Of a stretch of DNA of 64,000 nucleotides, positions 44,546 through 52,722 are shown piece by piece. Under the pieces are notes generated by a model. It searched no databases and had not been told where the DNA came from. It saw only the letters and a list, made by a program, of their open reading frames with translations. The stretch's first letter is position 1. Each line of letters opens with the position of its first letter. Position numbers and translations under genes: made by a program. Source of the stretch: Burkholderia sp. SRS-46 (GTDB lineage: Bacteria > Pseudomonadota > Gammaproteobacteria > Burkholderiales > Burkholderiaceae); assembly GCF_004343775.1 (NCBI RefSeq), contig NZ_PTXL01000008.1:62001-126000 (forward strand), written 5' to 3'.

Positions 44546-46615
44546 TCACCGCCCCTTGATCAGAAGAACGACAACCAGGATCGCGACCAGCGCAGCCAGC
44601 CACTTCAAGCCGATGAATAGCTTGTCGAGTCTTTCCGTCAGTGCTCCGATGGTATTCCCGTCGCCGGCGCGCGCCGGCACCTGGGCTGGCTGGCCCTCTC
44701 CTGGCAAACTGACTTTCGGGAGATCGATGGCGAGATACACGACATATCCGCTCGCCGTTGCTGGAGCCCCCGATGTACCGTCCTCCTCGCCGGGCCGCAG
44801 GAACGCGCGGAATCCACCGGTCAGCACGGCACCAGACGGGGCCGAAGTGTAGACGCCGCGCAGGCACAGCCCTGCCTTGACCGCTGTCACCTGCCCTGCC
44901 TCGATACCGTCGACGAGCGCCTGAATGCTGCTTGCCGGCACGTCACACAACGCCCACCACTGAGCCGGCTCCTGCATCTCGTCATCGGACTGGTTGTAGC
45001 CCAGCCTTGCCGTACCAAGCGGATCGTCAGAAAAGGCAATTCGCAGTTCGTCCTGCAACTCGCGCAGGCCTCGCCGTTCGATCACGCCGACCTCACGAGC
45101 CGCGAAGGTAATGTGCACCGTGCGTGTATCGGTCTGTACGTCGCCGATGATCGACAAACAGCAGTCGTCCAGACTCGCAGTTCCCTGTACATAAGTCGCA
45201 AGCGTCGAATAGGTTGCCCCCTCCGCAGGCTCCAGCCGCCTGACGACCTGGATGTCCTGAAGGGTGAACCACAGCGACTTCGCCGGGTAGTACGTCTGCA
45301 CATTGCCATCAGCGCCGACATGCTGGAGCGAATGATCGGCGCACTCCCTGATTTCGATACGATCCTGCGTGTCCTCGCGTAACCGGCCACCGCTTTCATG
45401 CCCGCGCAGGCCATCGTATCCGGCCAGTTGACCGACATCGGGAAATGCCACGGATGTCCTGGCCAAAATCCTGACGTTATCCAGAATGTCGTCGTGGGTG
45501 CGGACTTTCGTCACCAGCATTCCGTCGCGTCCGCTCGATGCAGAACACGATCGTGTAAGCCCTCCGTGCGTATCGGCGACGAGAAGCACGTCGCGGGCGG
45601 CCTGGCGCGGTGTTACCTCGGGCACCTGCCCCATGAGCGGATCAAGGTGCTGCGGCCGAGGCGCGTCCGAAGCCTTCACAAGCGACGGAAGCAGCCGGCT
45701 CAATAGGTCTGCGTACGGAGTAAGCAGCGGCAGGAACAGGCAGGCCAGCGACAGATTGAACAGCGTATAAAAGTCGGCCACCACCCGCCCATTGTCCGGT
45801 TCGATCCTGACCATCAGGCAACCGATCGGCGTCAGCGCTGCAAGTGCAATCGCAACGCCGACTGACTGAATGAGCAGATTGCCAACCGGCACACGCCTGG
45901 ATGCCGGATCATGCGTTATGGTTCCGTCCAGCACCGGACGGATTGCAGTGCCCAGGTTCGCCCCCAACACCAATGCGAAAGCGGTATCGGGTGGAACCAC
46001 GTTCTGCCCGCAGAGTGACATGATCAGGAGCACGGCTGCCACGTTCGAATCGGCGGCCCAGGTCAGGCCGGCCGCCAGCAAGAGATCGACCAGCGGCTCC
46101 GTCGACGCGGCACCCAGCAACATCCGAAGGCTCGGCGCATCCTCATAGTCCGTCATCAGTTCTTGCAGGTGGTGCAATGCGAGCAGCAGCAGGCCCAGAC
46201 CGATGAACACGCGCCCCAAGTCATGCGCGCGCGTGTTCGATGCCTTGCGGAACATCAGCACGCCAACCAGTACAAGCGCAGGCGATACGGTTTCGACTTC
46301 AAGCGAAAGCGCTTGCACGATCAACGTCGCCCCCACGTTCGCGCCAAGCATGACGGCCAGCGAGGAAACCAGGTCGACGCGCCCCTCCGTGGCGAACTCC
46401 TCCGTCATGACTGCGGTTGTCGCACTGCCTTGCAGCACCGCAGTGACCCCCATACCGCCGAAGAACGCGGGGAGTCGTCGGTAAAGCGTCCGCCCCAGGA
46501 GTGACCGAAGTTCAGCGCCGAATGCGCGCTGCATGCCGGTCTGGGCCATCTGCGTGCCCAGTAGCACCAGCGCAATTGACCCCGCGAGATCAATCAGCGT
46601 GAACGTGAATGTCAT
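44546..46615 (-). CDS. Na/Pi-cotransporter-like membrane protein with an unrelated C-terminal domain
   Basis: A 689-residue protein. Residues 1 to about 310 are the NptA/YjbB-type Na/Pi cotransporter core, with QGSATTAVM (62-70) as the first Q-[GS]-S-[AS]-T repeat and GANVGATLIVQ and GANLGTAIRP as the G-A-N-[LV]-G-T repeats. The expected second Q-S-S-S-A repeat is altered to AADSNVAAV. The usual cytoplasmic PhoU-like tail begins (PRQAARDVLLVADT, about 336-349) but is then replaced by some 310 residues I do not recognise. The end is one more hydrophobic helix (about 665-686). Phosphate transport is doubtful. It lies in a lower-GC region near an integrase relic. Confidence 0.78.
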   Translation of the reverse strand: MTFTFTLIDLAGSIALVLLGTQMAQTGMQRAFGAELRSLLGRTLYRRLPAFFGGMGVTAVLQGSATTAVMTEEFATEGRVDLVSSLAVMLGANVGATLIVQALSLEVETVSPALVLVGVLMFRKASNTRAHDLGRVFIGLGLLLLALHHLQELMTDYEDAPSLRMLLGAASTEPLVDLLLAAGLTWAADSNVAAVLLIMSLCGQNVVPPDTAFALVLGANLGTAIRPVLDGTITHDPASRRVPVGNLLIQSVGVAIALAALTPIGCLMVRIEPDNGRVVADFYTLFNLSLACLFLPLLTPYADLLSRLLPSLVKASDAPRPQHLDPLMGQVPEVTPRQAARDVLLVADTHGGLTRSCSASSGRDGMLVTKVRTHDDILDNVRILARTSVAFPDVGQLAGYDGLRGHESGGRLREDTQDRIEIRECADHSLQHVGADGNVQTYYPAKSLWFTLQDIQVVRRLEPAEGATYSTLATYVQGTASLDDCCLSIIGDVQTDTRTVHITFAAREVGVIERRGLRELQDELRIAFSDDPLGTARLGYNQSDDEMQEPAQWWALCDVPASSIQALVDGIEAGQVTAVKAGLCLRGVYTSAPSGAVLTGGFRAFLRPGEEDGTSGAPATASGYVVYLAIDLPKVSLPGEGQPAQVPARAGDGNTIGALTERLDKLFIGLKWLAALVAILVVVLLIKGR

Positions 46616-47380
46616 GATTCTTGGTCCCCGACGCCGACCAGTTGCTCTTGCAACGTTTCCGGTACCGCAGTTTCTCAGCGACTTTCCGCGACGACTCGAG
46701 CGGCAGACAACGGTCCCGCATCATTTTTTGAGACGACGCAAATGGCATGCCATCACTGCGCTTTCAGTGCACGCGTCGACGCGTAGCCCGACATTCAAGG
46801 ATGAGCGCTTTGAGCGAATGAAAGCGTTTCAGCCTTGATACAGCGTGCATTGCTCACGCAACTGTCCACTTCGATCGCCGCCCTGAGTGCATCCGGTGCG
46901 CGCGGCAGATTCGCAGTCGCGAGCCGACCATGCACGCCGTCTTTCCATCCATGGGTTTCGTTTCGAAATTGAAACGTGTGGCGTGAACACTTGAACTGCC
47001 GCACAAACGCCTCCAGGTGATGCCGCACTACCCAGTGCAGGTTGTCGCGATATCCCGCGTGCAGGTCGCCAACCGTACGAGTCTTGCCACCTGTCCGGTA
47101 GCGATTGACCGCAACTCAGTCTCGCGCTTGAGCGCCCGCGCCTCGGCTTTCGCATCACGGACGGCTGAGTCCCGGACACCCCTTACGTAAACTGCTGCGC
47201 GCCAACCGCCGGTTCCGGTCCTGCTGAACGACGGCGTGCGTGACCCCTTGCGCAATTTCTGCGTAGCGAGGCGTGTTTTCGTGTGACGATCAGGAGGGAC
47301 GAGGCGACCGGATAAATCAACGCAAGTTGTTGAAAACAATTGCGTGATGGTGCCTCGTGGTGTCGTATGACAATGCTTGA
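46616..47380. other. Decayed region between the transporter gene and tRNA-Leu, holding an integrase relic
   Basis: 765 bases with no intact gene. The right half contains the broken tyrosine-recombinase described separately. The left half (46616-46980) shows short frames on the minus strand without recognisable similarity. Composition is mixed and lower in GC than the core genome. Confidence 0.65.
46990..47210 (-). pseudogene. Tyrosine recombinase (phage integrase) relic beside tRNA-Leu
   Basis: On the minus strand GGWRAAVYVRGVRDSAVRDA then KAEARALKRETELR (47109-47210) matches the arm-type DNA-binding domain of phage-type integrases (G-x-W-R-A-x-V-x-x-x-G-x-R-x-S-x-x-F-x-T-K-A-E-A). After a frame change the next codons read TGGKTRTVGDLHAGYRDN, the usual beginning of the core-binding domain. 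The catalytic Arg/His/Tyr region is missing. Its place at the 3' end of a tRNA gene is the classic site for an island integrase. Confidence 0.65.
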
Positions 47381-47467
47381 TGGTGCGTGAGGCCGGACTC
47401 GAACCGGCACACCCTTGCGGGCGTCAGGACCTAAACCTGGTGCGTCTACCAATTTCGCCACTCACGC
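47381..47467 (-). tRNA. tRNA-Leu (anticodon UAG)
   Basis: An 87-nt class-II tRNA with an encoded CCA end. The acceptor stem is GCGTGAG/CTCACGC, the anticodon loop is TTTAGGT with anticodon TAG, the variable arm is long, and the T arm has GGTTCGAGTCC. Its 3' end faces the integrase relic. Confidence 0.97.
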
Positions 47468-47705
47468 GAATGATGTGTCACCGCCGCGCGGCACGCGTAG
47501 TGCGCTGGCGCGGCGAAGATCGGGCATGTCGCCGGCGTAGAAACCGGCACGCCAGATCAGGCGAGCGCGAGATTCTACCTGATCCGCGCAGCGTTGTCTC
47601 CCCTGTACGGCGACGTTCGCGCGCCGATGCTAGAATCCCGCGCTTGATGCGTCCGGCGGTGCGCCACCGCGCACGCCCCGATCCCGCCCCCACACGATTC
47701 CGCAC

Positions 47706-48539
47706 GTGAATTTCGACGACTACTGTCAGCAGAAGGCCGCGCCCGCCGGCTCCAGCGTCTACTACGCGTTGCGGCAGGCGCCGTTTGCCGTCCAGCCGCG
47801 CCTCACCGCCCTCTTCGCGCTGCGCCGCGAACTCGAGGAAACCGTCAAGGAAACCAGCGATCCGACCGTCGGCCACACCAAGCTCGCGTGGTGGCACAAG
47901 GAACTCGCGTCACTGGCCGCCGGCGCGCCGTCGCATCCGGTGACCAAGGCGCTCGCGCAGCACCACCCGGCGATCGCGGCCGAGCACGACGCGCTGCGCG
48001 CGCTCGTCAGCGGCTACGGGATGGATCTCGAACAGGCACGCTACCTCGACTTCGCGAACCTGCGGCGCTACATCGCGCAGGTCGGCGGCGGCTTCGCGTC
48101 GCTCGTCGCACGCGCGAGCGCCGCGCGCCCGGCGGAGCCGCAGCCGTGGGCCGACGAGGTCGGCCACGCGCTGATGCTCGCGCAATTCGTGCAGGAGCTC
48201 GGCAACGATGCGCGGCACGGCCGCATCTATCTACCGATCGACGAATTGCAACGCTACAACGTGACGGCCGCGGACCTGCTGAACCGTCGCTACAGCCCGG
48301 CGTTCACCGAACTGCTGCAATTCCAGACCCAACGCGCCCGCGCGGCGCTCGCGGCCGCCGACGCGGCGATCCCCGCCACCGAGCGCCGCGCGCAGCGCAC
48401 GCTGCGTGCGCAGCTCGCGCTCGCCGGCGCCCTGCTCGACGAGATCGAGCGCGACGGCTACCAGGTGCTGCACCAGCGCATCGCGCTGACGCCGATCCGC
48501 AAGCTGTGGATCGCGTGGCGCGCCGCCCGCCGGCGCTGA
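47706..48539 (+). CDS. Squalene/phytoene synthase-family protein lacking the usual first Asp motif
   Basis: A 277-residue helical protein of the trans-isoprenyl diphosphate synthase fold. It starts MNFDDYCQQKAAPAGSSVYY, typical of the HpnD-like group. The place where active enzymes have E-x-D-D-x-x-D-E reads E42-L-E-E-T-V-K-E49, so all three Asp are lost. The second Asp-rich site reads QELGNDARHGRIYLP instead of the usual R-D-V-G-E-D-A-R-x-G-R-I-Y-L-P. The fold-defining parts are otherwise kept. It may be a non-catalytic relative, as known for the mitochondrial NDUFAF6 branch, or an enzyme using Glu. It is a single gene; no hopanoid genes adjoin it here. Confidence 0.82.
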   Translation: MNFDDYCQQKAAPAGSSVYYALRQAPFAVQPRLTALFALRRELEETVKETSDPTVGHTKLAWWHKELASLAAGAPSHPVTKALAQHHPAIAAEHDALRALVSGYGMDLEQARYLDFANLRRYIAQVGGGFASLVARASAARPAEPQPWADEVGHALMLAQFVQELGNDARHGRIYLPIDELQRYNVTAADLLNRRYSPAFTELLQFQTQRARAALAAADAAIPATERRAQRTLRAQLALAGALLDEIERDGYQVLHQRIALTPIRKLWIAWRAARRR

Positions 48540-48546
48540 AGCGCCA

Positions 48547-49761
48547 TCACGCCCTCAGCAGCGGCAGCGGCTCGAAGCGCTGCTGCAGCACACGGGTCGC
48601 GTCGAGCCCCCACCACGGGCCGAGCACGGTCGCATAAAGCCGGCGGAAATCGACCGCAACCGGCAAGTTGCCGTTGCCGTCGAGCTGCCCGAGCGCGGGC
48701 GGCGCACCGTACAGCCCGCCGGCCACGCGCCCGCCCATCACGAAATGCGGCGCGGCCGTGCCGTGGTCGGTGCCGTTGCTCTGGTTCTCGCGCACGCGCC
48801 GCCCGAATTCCGCATACGTCATCACGAGCGTCTCGTTCCACCGCCCGAGCTCGATCAGCGCGTCGCGCATCGCGCTCGTCCCTTCCGCGAACTGCTTGAG
48901 CAGCGCGGCCTGCTGGCCCGGCTGGTTCTGGTGCGTGTCGAAACCGTTGAGCGTGAGCCGAAGCACCGCGACCCCGTCCTGCGCACCCGCGCCCGACGCC
49001 TCGCACGCGGCCAGCACCTGCATCGCGGTCTTCACCGAGGTGCCGAACGCGCCGGCCGGAAACGCGGTCTTGAACGCGCGCATGCCGCCACGCGGACGCA
49101 GCCGGTCCGCGGCCTTCACGATGTCGTTCTCGACGTCGATGATGTGCGCGAGCGCCGGGTTCTGCTCGCGCAGCGACGACGGTTCGGCGAGCCGCGCGGC
49201 GCGGATGAATTGCGCCGGATTCACGAGTGCGATCGCACGCGCGCCATTGGCGAGCGGCCCCATCTCGGCGCTGCCGAGCACGACGCCGTCCGCCGCGAAG
49301 CCGGCGGGCACCGGCGCCTGCGCGAACGCGCGCGTGAGCCAGCCTTCGCGCAGGTATTGATCCGAGCGCGACGCGGTATCCCAGATCTCGATCGAGCGGA
49401 AGTGCGACAGGTTCGGCTGCGGATAGCCGACGCCCTGCACGATCGCGACCTGCCGGTCGCGCCACAGCGGCATCAGCGACGCGAGCGAAGGATGCAGCCC
49501 GGTGCGCTCGTCGAGCTGCAGCACCTGGTCGCGCTTGATGCCGATGCCGCGCCGGAACGAGTAGTACAGCGGATCCGCATACGGCACGACGGTATTGAGG
49601 CCGTCGTTGCCGCCCTTCAGCTCGACCAGGATCAGCACGTTCGCGTAGCCTGCCGCCTGCTTCTGCGCGGCGAGCGTCGCCGCGAGCGCGCCCGGCTGCC
49701 AGAGCGACACGCCCGCGGTCGCGGCGGCGCCGGTGAGCGCGAGGAAATCACGTCGGTTCAT
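48547..49761 (-). CDS. DUF1501 protein, Tat-exported
   Basis: A 404-residue protein. The N-terminus MNRRDFLALTGAAATAGVSL is a twin-arginine signal. The mature domain has ILVELKGGNDGLNTVVPYAD at its start, GWLTRAF in the middle, and LTLNGFDTHQNQPGQQAALL and NGTDHGTAAPHFVMGG towards the C-terminus, all characteristic of DUF1501, a family related in fold to sulfatases/alkaline phosphatases (Asp and His of DTH and DHG as possible metal ligands). Function is unknown. It is downstream of the DUF1800 gene by 61 bases; the two families are commonly paired. Confidence 0.92.
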   Translation of the reverse strand: MNRRDFLALTGAAATAGVSLWQPGALAATLAAQKQAAGYANVLILVELKGGNDGLNTVVPYADPLYYSFRRGIGIKRDQVLQLDERTGLHPSLASLMPLWRDRQVAIVQGVGYPQPNLSHFRSIEIWDTASRSDQYLREGWLTRAFAQAPVPAGFAADGVVLGSAEMGPLANGARAIALVNPAQFIRAARLAEPSSLREQNPALAHIIDVENDIVKAADRLRPRGGMRAFKTAFPAGAFGTSVKTAMQVLAACEASGAGAQDGVAVLRLTLNGFDTHQNQPGQQAALLKQFAEGTSAMRDALIELGRWNETLVMTYAEFGRRVRENQSNGTDHGTAAPHFVMGGRVAGGLYGAPPALGQLDGNGNLPVAVDFRRLYATVLGPWWGLDATRVLQQRFEPLPLLRA

Positions 49762-49822
49762 CGGGCATCCTTTGCCGGTCGCATTGCATGCGTGCATGCC
49801 GCGCCGGCGACTCGGTTCGGAT

Positions 49823-51304
49823 TCATTTCAATTGATAGGCGGGATCCATCAGCAGCGCCTCGAGATACGCGCTGCCGGTCGACCCGGTGTCGATCGCCGC
49901 GACGGGCGGCACCGGCAGTACCGCATGCTGCAGCTGAAGCTCGCTGGACAGGCCCGCTGCCACCTGCGGCCGCACGCGGTATTGCGCGAGCCAGCGTTCG
50001 AGATCGAAGCGCAGGCCGCCGCGTCCGGGTTTCGGCGCTGCACCGCGCGGCATGCCGACGTTCATCGCCGCCATCTCGCGTGCATTTCCGTTGGCCGCGG
50101 CGGGCCGCATGCCGGCCGTCTCGGTCGCGCGAAACAGCTGCTCGACGAACTGCTTGCGCGCAAGCAGCGTCGTACTGTTGATCCACGTCGCGCCGCCCGG
50201 CCAGCCCTTCACGTTCGGCGGATAGAACAGGTTCTGCCCGAGCGTGCGCACGGTGTTCGCGAGCATCTGCGGATCGCCGTAGCCGACGTCGAACAGCCGC
50301 ACCGACCCGACCACGAAATCCGCCGGCGACTTGACCAGCACGCCGCGATTGCGCGGATCCCAGAACGCGTCGGTCGACCACAGCGCGCCGAGCGCCGCGC
50401 GGATCTCGTAGCCGCTCGCGCGAAAGCGTTCGGCAACCGTCTCCAGCTCGCCCGCGTCGGGCGTATCGGACACGAACTCGCGCCACAGCTTGCCCGCGAT
50501 GAAGCGCGCGGCCTGCGGCTGCTTCAGCAGGATGTCGAGGAAACCGTCGCCGTCGAAGGCGCCGGTCTCGCCGAGAATCGTCTTGTCGGCGGCATCGTGC
50601 CACTCCGGCCGCGCGGCGAAGCGCAGCGTATCGGGATCGATCGTCCAGCCGGTCATCGCACGCGCGGCTTCGGTCACGTCGCGCTGCGTGTAATGCCCTT
50701 CGCCGAGCGTGAACAGCTCCATCACCTCGCGCGCGAAATTCTCGTTCGGACGCCCCTTGCGATTGCTCGCGCCATCGAGGTACTGCAGCATCGCCGGATC
50801 CTTCGCCACCGCATGCAGCAGCGCGCCGAAATTGCCGAGCGCGTCGCGGCGCAACAGCGCGTTCTGCGCGGCCATCGTCTGCGGAAACGGCACCTTGTCC
50901 TGCCCCGACGTGAAGTGTCCATGCCAGAACAGCGTCATGCGCTCGGTCAGCGGCGACGGCGTCGCGACCATCTCGTTGATCCACGCCGCGCGCAATCCGT
51001 CGTAACGCTGGTTGCTCAGCCGCTGCTCGTCGCGCCGCTGGTCCGGCGTGAACGCCTGGCGCTCGGCGCGCGTCGGCGGCGGTTCGCCGAGCCAGTCGGG
51101 CCACGTCGTGACGGGCTCGCGCCGCGCGTTGCCGAGCACGTCGGCCACCGCCTGCGCGCGCGTCATGCCGACGAGGCGCGCGACGTCGGCGGGCGCCGGC
51201 GTGAAACCGGTGCGGCTCAGGAAGAACTGCGCGTCGTCAGCCTCGAGAGGCGTCTGCATCGCAGGCGGCAGCGACGGTGCGGCGTTCGCTCGACTCATGG
51301 TCAT
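49823..51304 (-). CDS. DUF1800 protein
   Basis: A 493-residue protein of the DUF1800 family, recognised by FFLSRTGFTPAPADVARLVG, LTERMTLFWHGHFTSGQDKV, GRPNENFAREVMELFTLGEG and NVKGWPGGATWINSTTLLAR. Function is unknown. It is usually encoded beside a DUF1501 protein, as here. ATG 51304 has GGGAG 5 bases upstream, and a second in-frame ATG lies two codons later. No export signal is visible, although partners of this kind are thought to reach the periplasm. Confidence 0.92.
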   Translation of the reverse strand: MTMSRANAAPSLPPAMQTPLEADDAQFFLSRTGFTPAPADVARLVGMTRAQAVADVLGNARREPVTTWPDWLGEPPPTRAERQAFTPDQRRDEQRLSNQRYDGLRAAWINEMVATPSPLTERMTLFWHGHFTSGQDKVPFPQTMAAQNALLRRDALGNFGALLHAVAKDPAMLQYLDGASNRKGRPNENFAREVMELFTLGEGHYTQRDVTEAARAMTGWTIDPDTLRFAARPEWHDAADKTILGETGAFDGDGFLDILLKQPQAARFIAGKLWREFVSDTPDAGELETVAERFRASGYEIRAALGALWSTDAFWDPRNRGVLVKSPADFVVGSVRLFDVGYGDPQMLANTVRTLGQNLFYPPNVKGWPGGATWINSTTLLARKQFVEQLFRATETAGMRPAAANGNAREMAAMNVGMPRGAAPKPGRGGLRFDLERWLAQYRVRPQVAAGLSSELQLQHAVLPVPPVAAIDTGSTGSAYLEALLMDPAYQLK

Positions 51305-51409
51305 GGGCTCCCGAAATGCGCGAAGTGCGCACGTGCCGATTCAACGACATCCGGCGAACGAAAGTTGACTGGAAAATTGCTACGGAATTTTTCCGCGCGG
51401 CGCGCGGAA

Positions 51410-51688
51410 TCAGCGCTTGTACAGCTCGCGGACGGCGTCCTCGATGTGCTGGCGCAGCAGGTGGCGCTCTTCGGGCGTCATGTGCCCGTCGCGACGACGC
51501 TGTTCGAGATCGGGAGGCACGGCGGAGCGGGCGACGGTATCGGCGCGGTCGGCCTGCTGCGGCGCCTTGCCGCGCGGCAGCTTGCGCGACGACGCACCCG
51601 GCTCGGGGCGTTGCGCATACGCGAAGTTCGACGCATATGGACCGGCAAGCGCGATCGTCAGCATCAGTGCAATCCGGGCAGATCGCAT
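51410..51688 (-). CDS. Small exported protein of unknown function
   Basis: A 92-residue protein. Residues 1 to about 25 form a signal peptide (MRSARIALMLTIALAGPYAS, cleavage expected after AYA). The mature part is basic and Gln/Arg-rich (EQRRRDGHMTPEERHLLRQH) and likely helical. The pattern MTPEERHLLR resembles small periplasmic proteins of the CpxP/RseP-like kind only loosely. It lies 105 bases upstream of the DUF1800 gene on the same strand and may head that unit. I do not recognise a named family. Confidence 0.7.
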   Translation of the reverse strand: MRSARIALMLTIALAGPYASNFAYAQRPEPGASSRKLPRGKAPQQADRADTVARSAVPPDLEQRRRDGHMTPEERHLLRQHIEDAVRELYKR

Positions 51689-51955
51689 GACCGTCCTCGC
51701 TTCTTTGGTCGATTTGTTCCCTTCGTCACGCGGCAACCGGCTACCTCTGGTACTTGAAAAACCCTGCGGAAATCGGGTGTGCAAACCATGGAAGATTAAG
51801 TGCAGGGAGTATCCACCGAATTTCGGCTAAGAGTAAAGGAATCTCTATAGCCTGCCTTTACTCCGTGCCACACCACGGGTAAATTTTGTAACTGACTGTA
51901 ACGTGCCAAAATACCCGGCCGTGCGCCATTTCCCATTCGCGATAAGATGCCGCTC

Positions 51956-52681
51956 ATGGAAACGAAAAACCCCTCCAAGATTCTCGTCGTCGACGACGAC
52001 CCGCGCCTGCGCGATCTGCTGCGCCGCTACCTCGGCGAGCAGGGTTTCAATGTGTACGTCGCGGAGAACGCGACCGCGATGAACAAGCTCTGGGTGCGCG
52101 AACGTTTCGACCTGCTCGTGCTCGACCTGATGCTGCCCGGCGAGGATGGCCTGTCGATCTGCCGCCGCCTGCGGGGCAGCAACGATCGCACGCCGATCAT
52201 CATGCTGACGGCCAAGGGCGAGGACGTCGACCGCATCGTCGGCCTCGAGATGGGCGCCGACGATTACCTGCCGAAGCCGTTCAACCCGCGCGAACTGGTC
52301 GCGCGCATCCACGCGGTGCTGCGCCGCCAGGCGCCGGCCGAGCTGCCGGGCGCGCCGTCGGAAACGACGGAGGTGTTCGAGTTCGGCGAGTTCTCGCTGA
52401 ACCTCGCGACGCGCACGCTGACGAAGTCCGGCCAGGAGATTCCGCTGACCACCGGCGAATTCTCGGTGCTGAAGGTGTTCGCGCGTCACCCGCGCCAGCC
52501 GCTGTCGCGCGAAAAGCTGATGGAGCTCGCGCGCGGCCGCGAATACGAAGTGTTCGACCGCAGCCTCGACGTGCAGATCTCGCGCCTGCGCAAGCTGATC
52601 GAACCGGATCCGGGCAGCCCGCGCTTCATCCAGACCGTCTGGGGCCTCGGCTACGTGTTCATCCCGGACGGCGCCGCCTGA
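51956..52681 (+). CDS. ompR: Response regulator OmpR
   Basis: A 241-residue response regulator (244 if ATG 51947 is used). The receiver has the acidic pocket DDD near residue 13, the phospho-acceptor Asp in LVLDLMLPGEDG, Thr in IIMLTAKG and Lys in PKPFNPREL. The winged-helix effector domain starts near residue 140 (FGEFSLNLATRTL) with SREKLMELARGREYEVFDRS. The partner kinase gene follows 41 bases downstream. In enterobacteria this pair controls porin genes in response to osmolarity; the target set here is not known. Confidence 0.95.
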   Translation: METKNPSKILVVDDDPRLRDLLRRYLGEQGFNVYVAENATAMNKLWVRERFDLLVLDLMLPGEDGLSICRRLRGSNDRTPIIMLTAKGEDVDRIVGLEMGADDYLPKPFNPRELVARIHAVLRRQAPAELPGAPSETTEVFEFGEFSLNLATRTLTKSGQEIPLTTGEFSVLKVFARHPRQPLSREKLMELARGREYEVFDRSLDVQISRLRKLIEPDPGSPRFIQTVWGLGYVFIPDGAA

Positions 52682-52722
52682 TTTCCCCTTCCTCCGGTTT
52701 CGCCCGCCCCACGGCCCGTCCC

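Noticed and set aside
46795..47028. An intact small gene left of the integrase relic
   Set aside because: Its start is continuous with a frame carrying the integrase core-binding beginning, so it is best read as part of the decayed recombinase or random frame.
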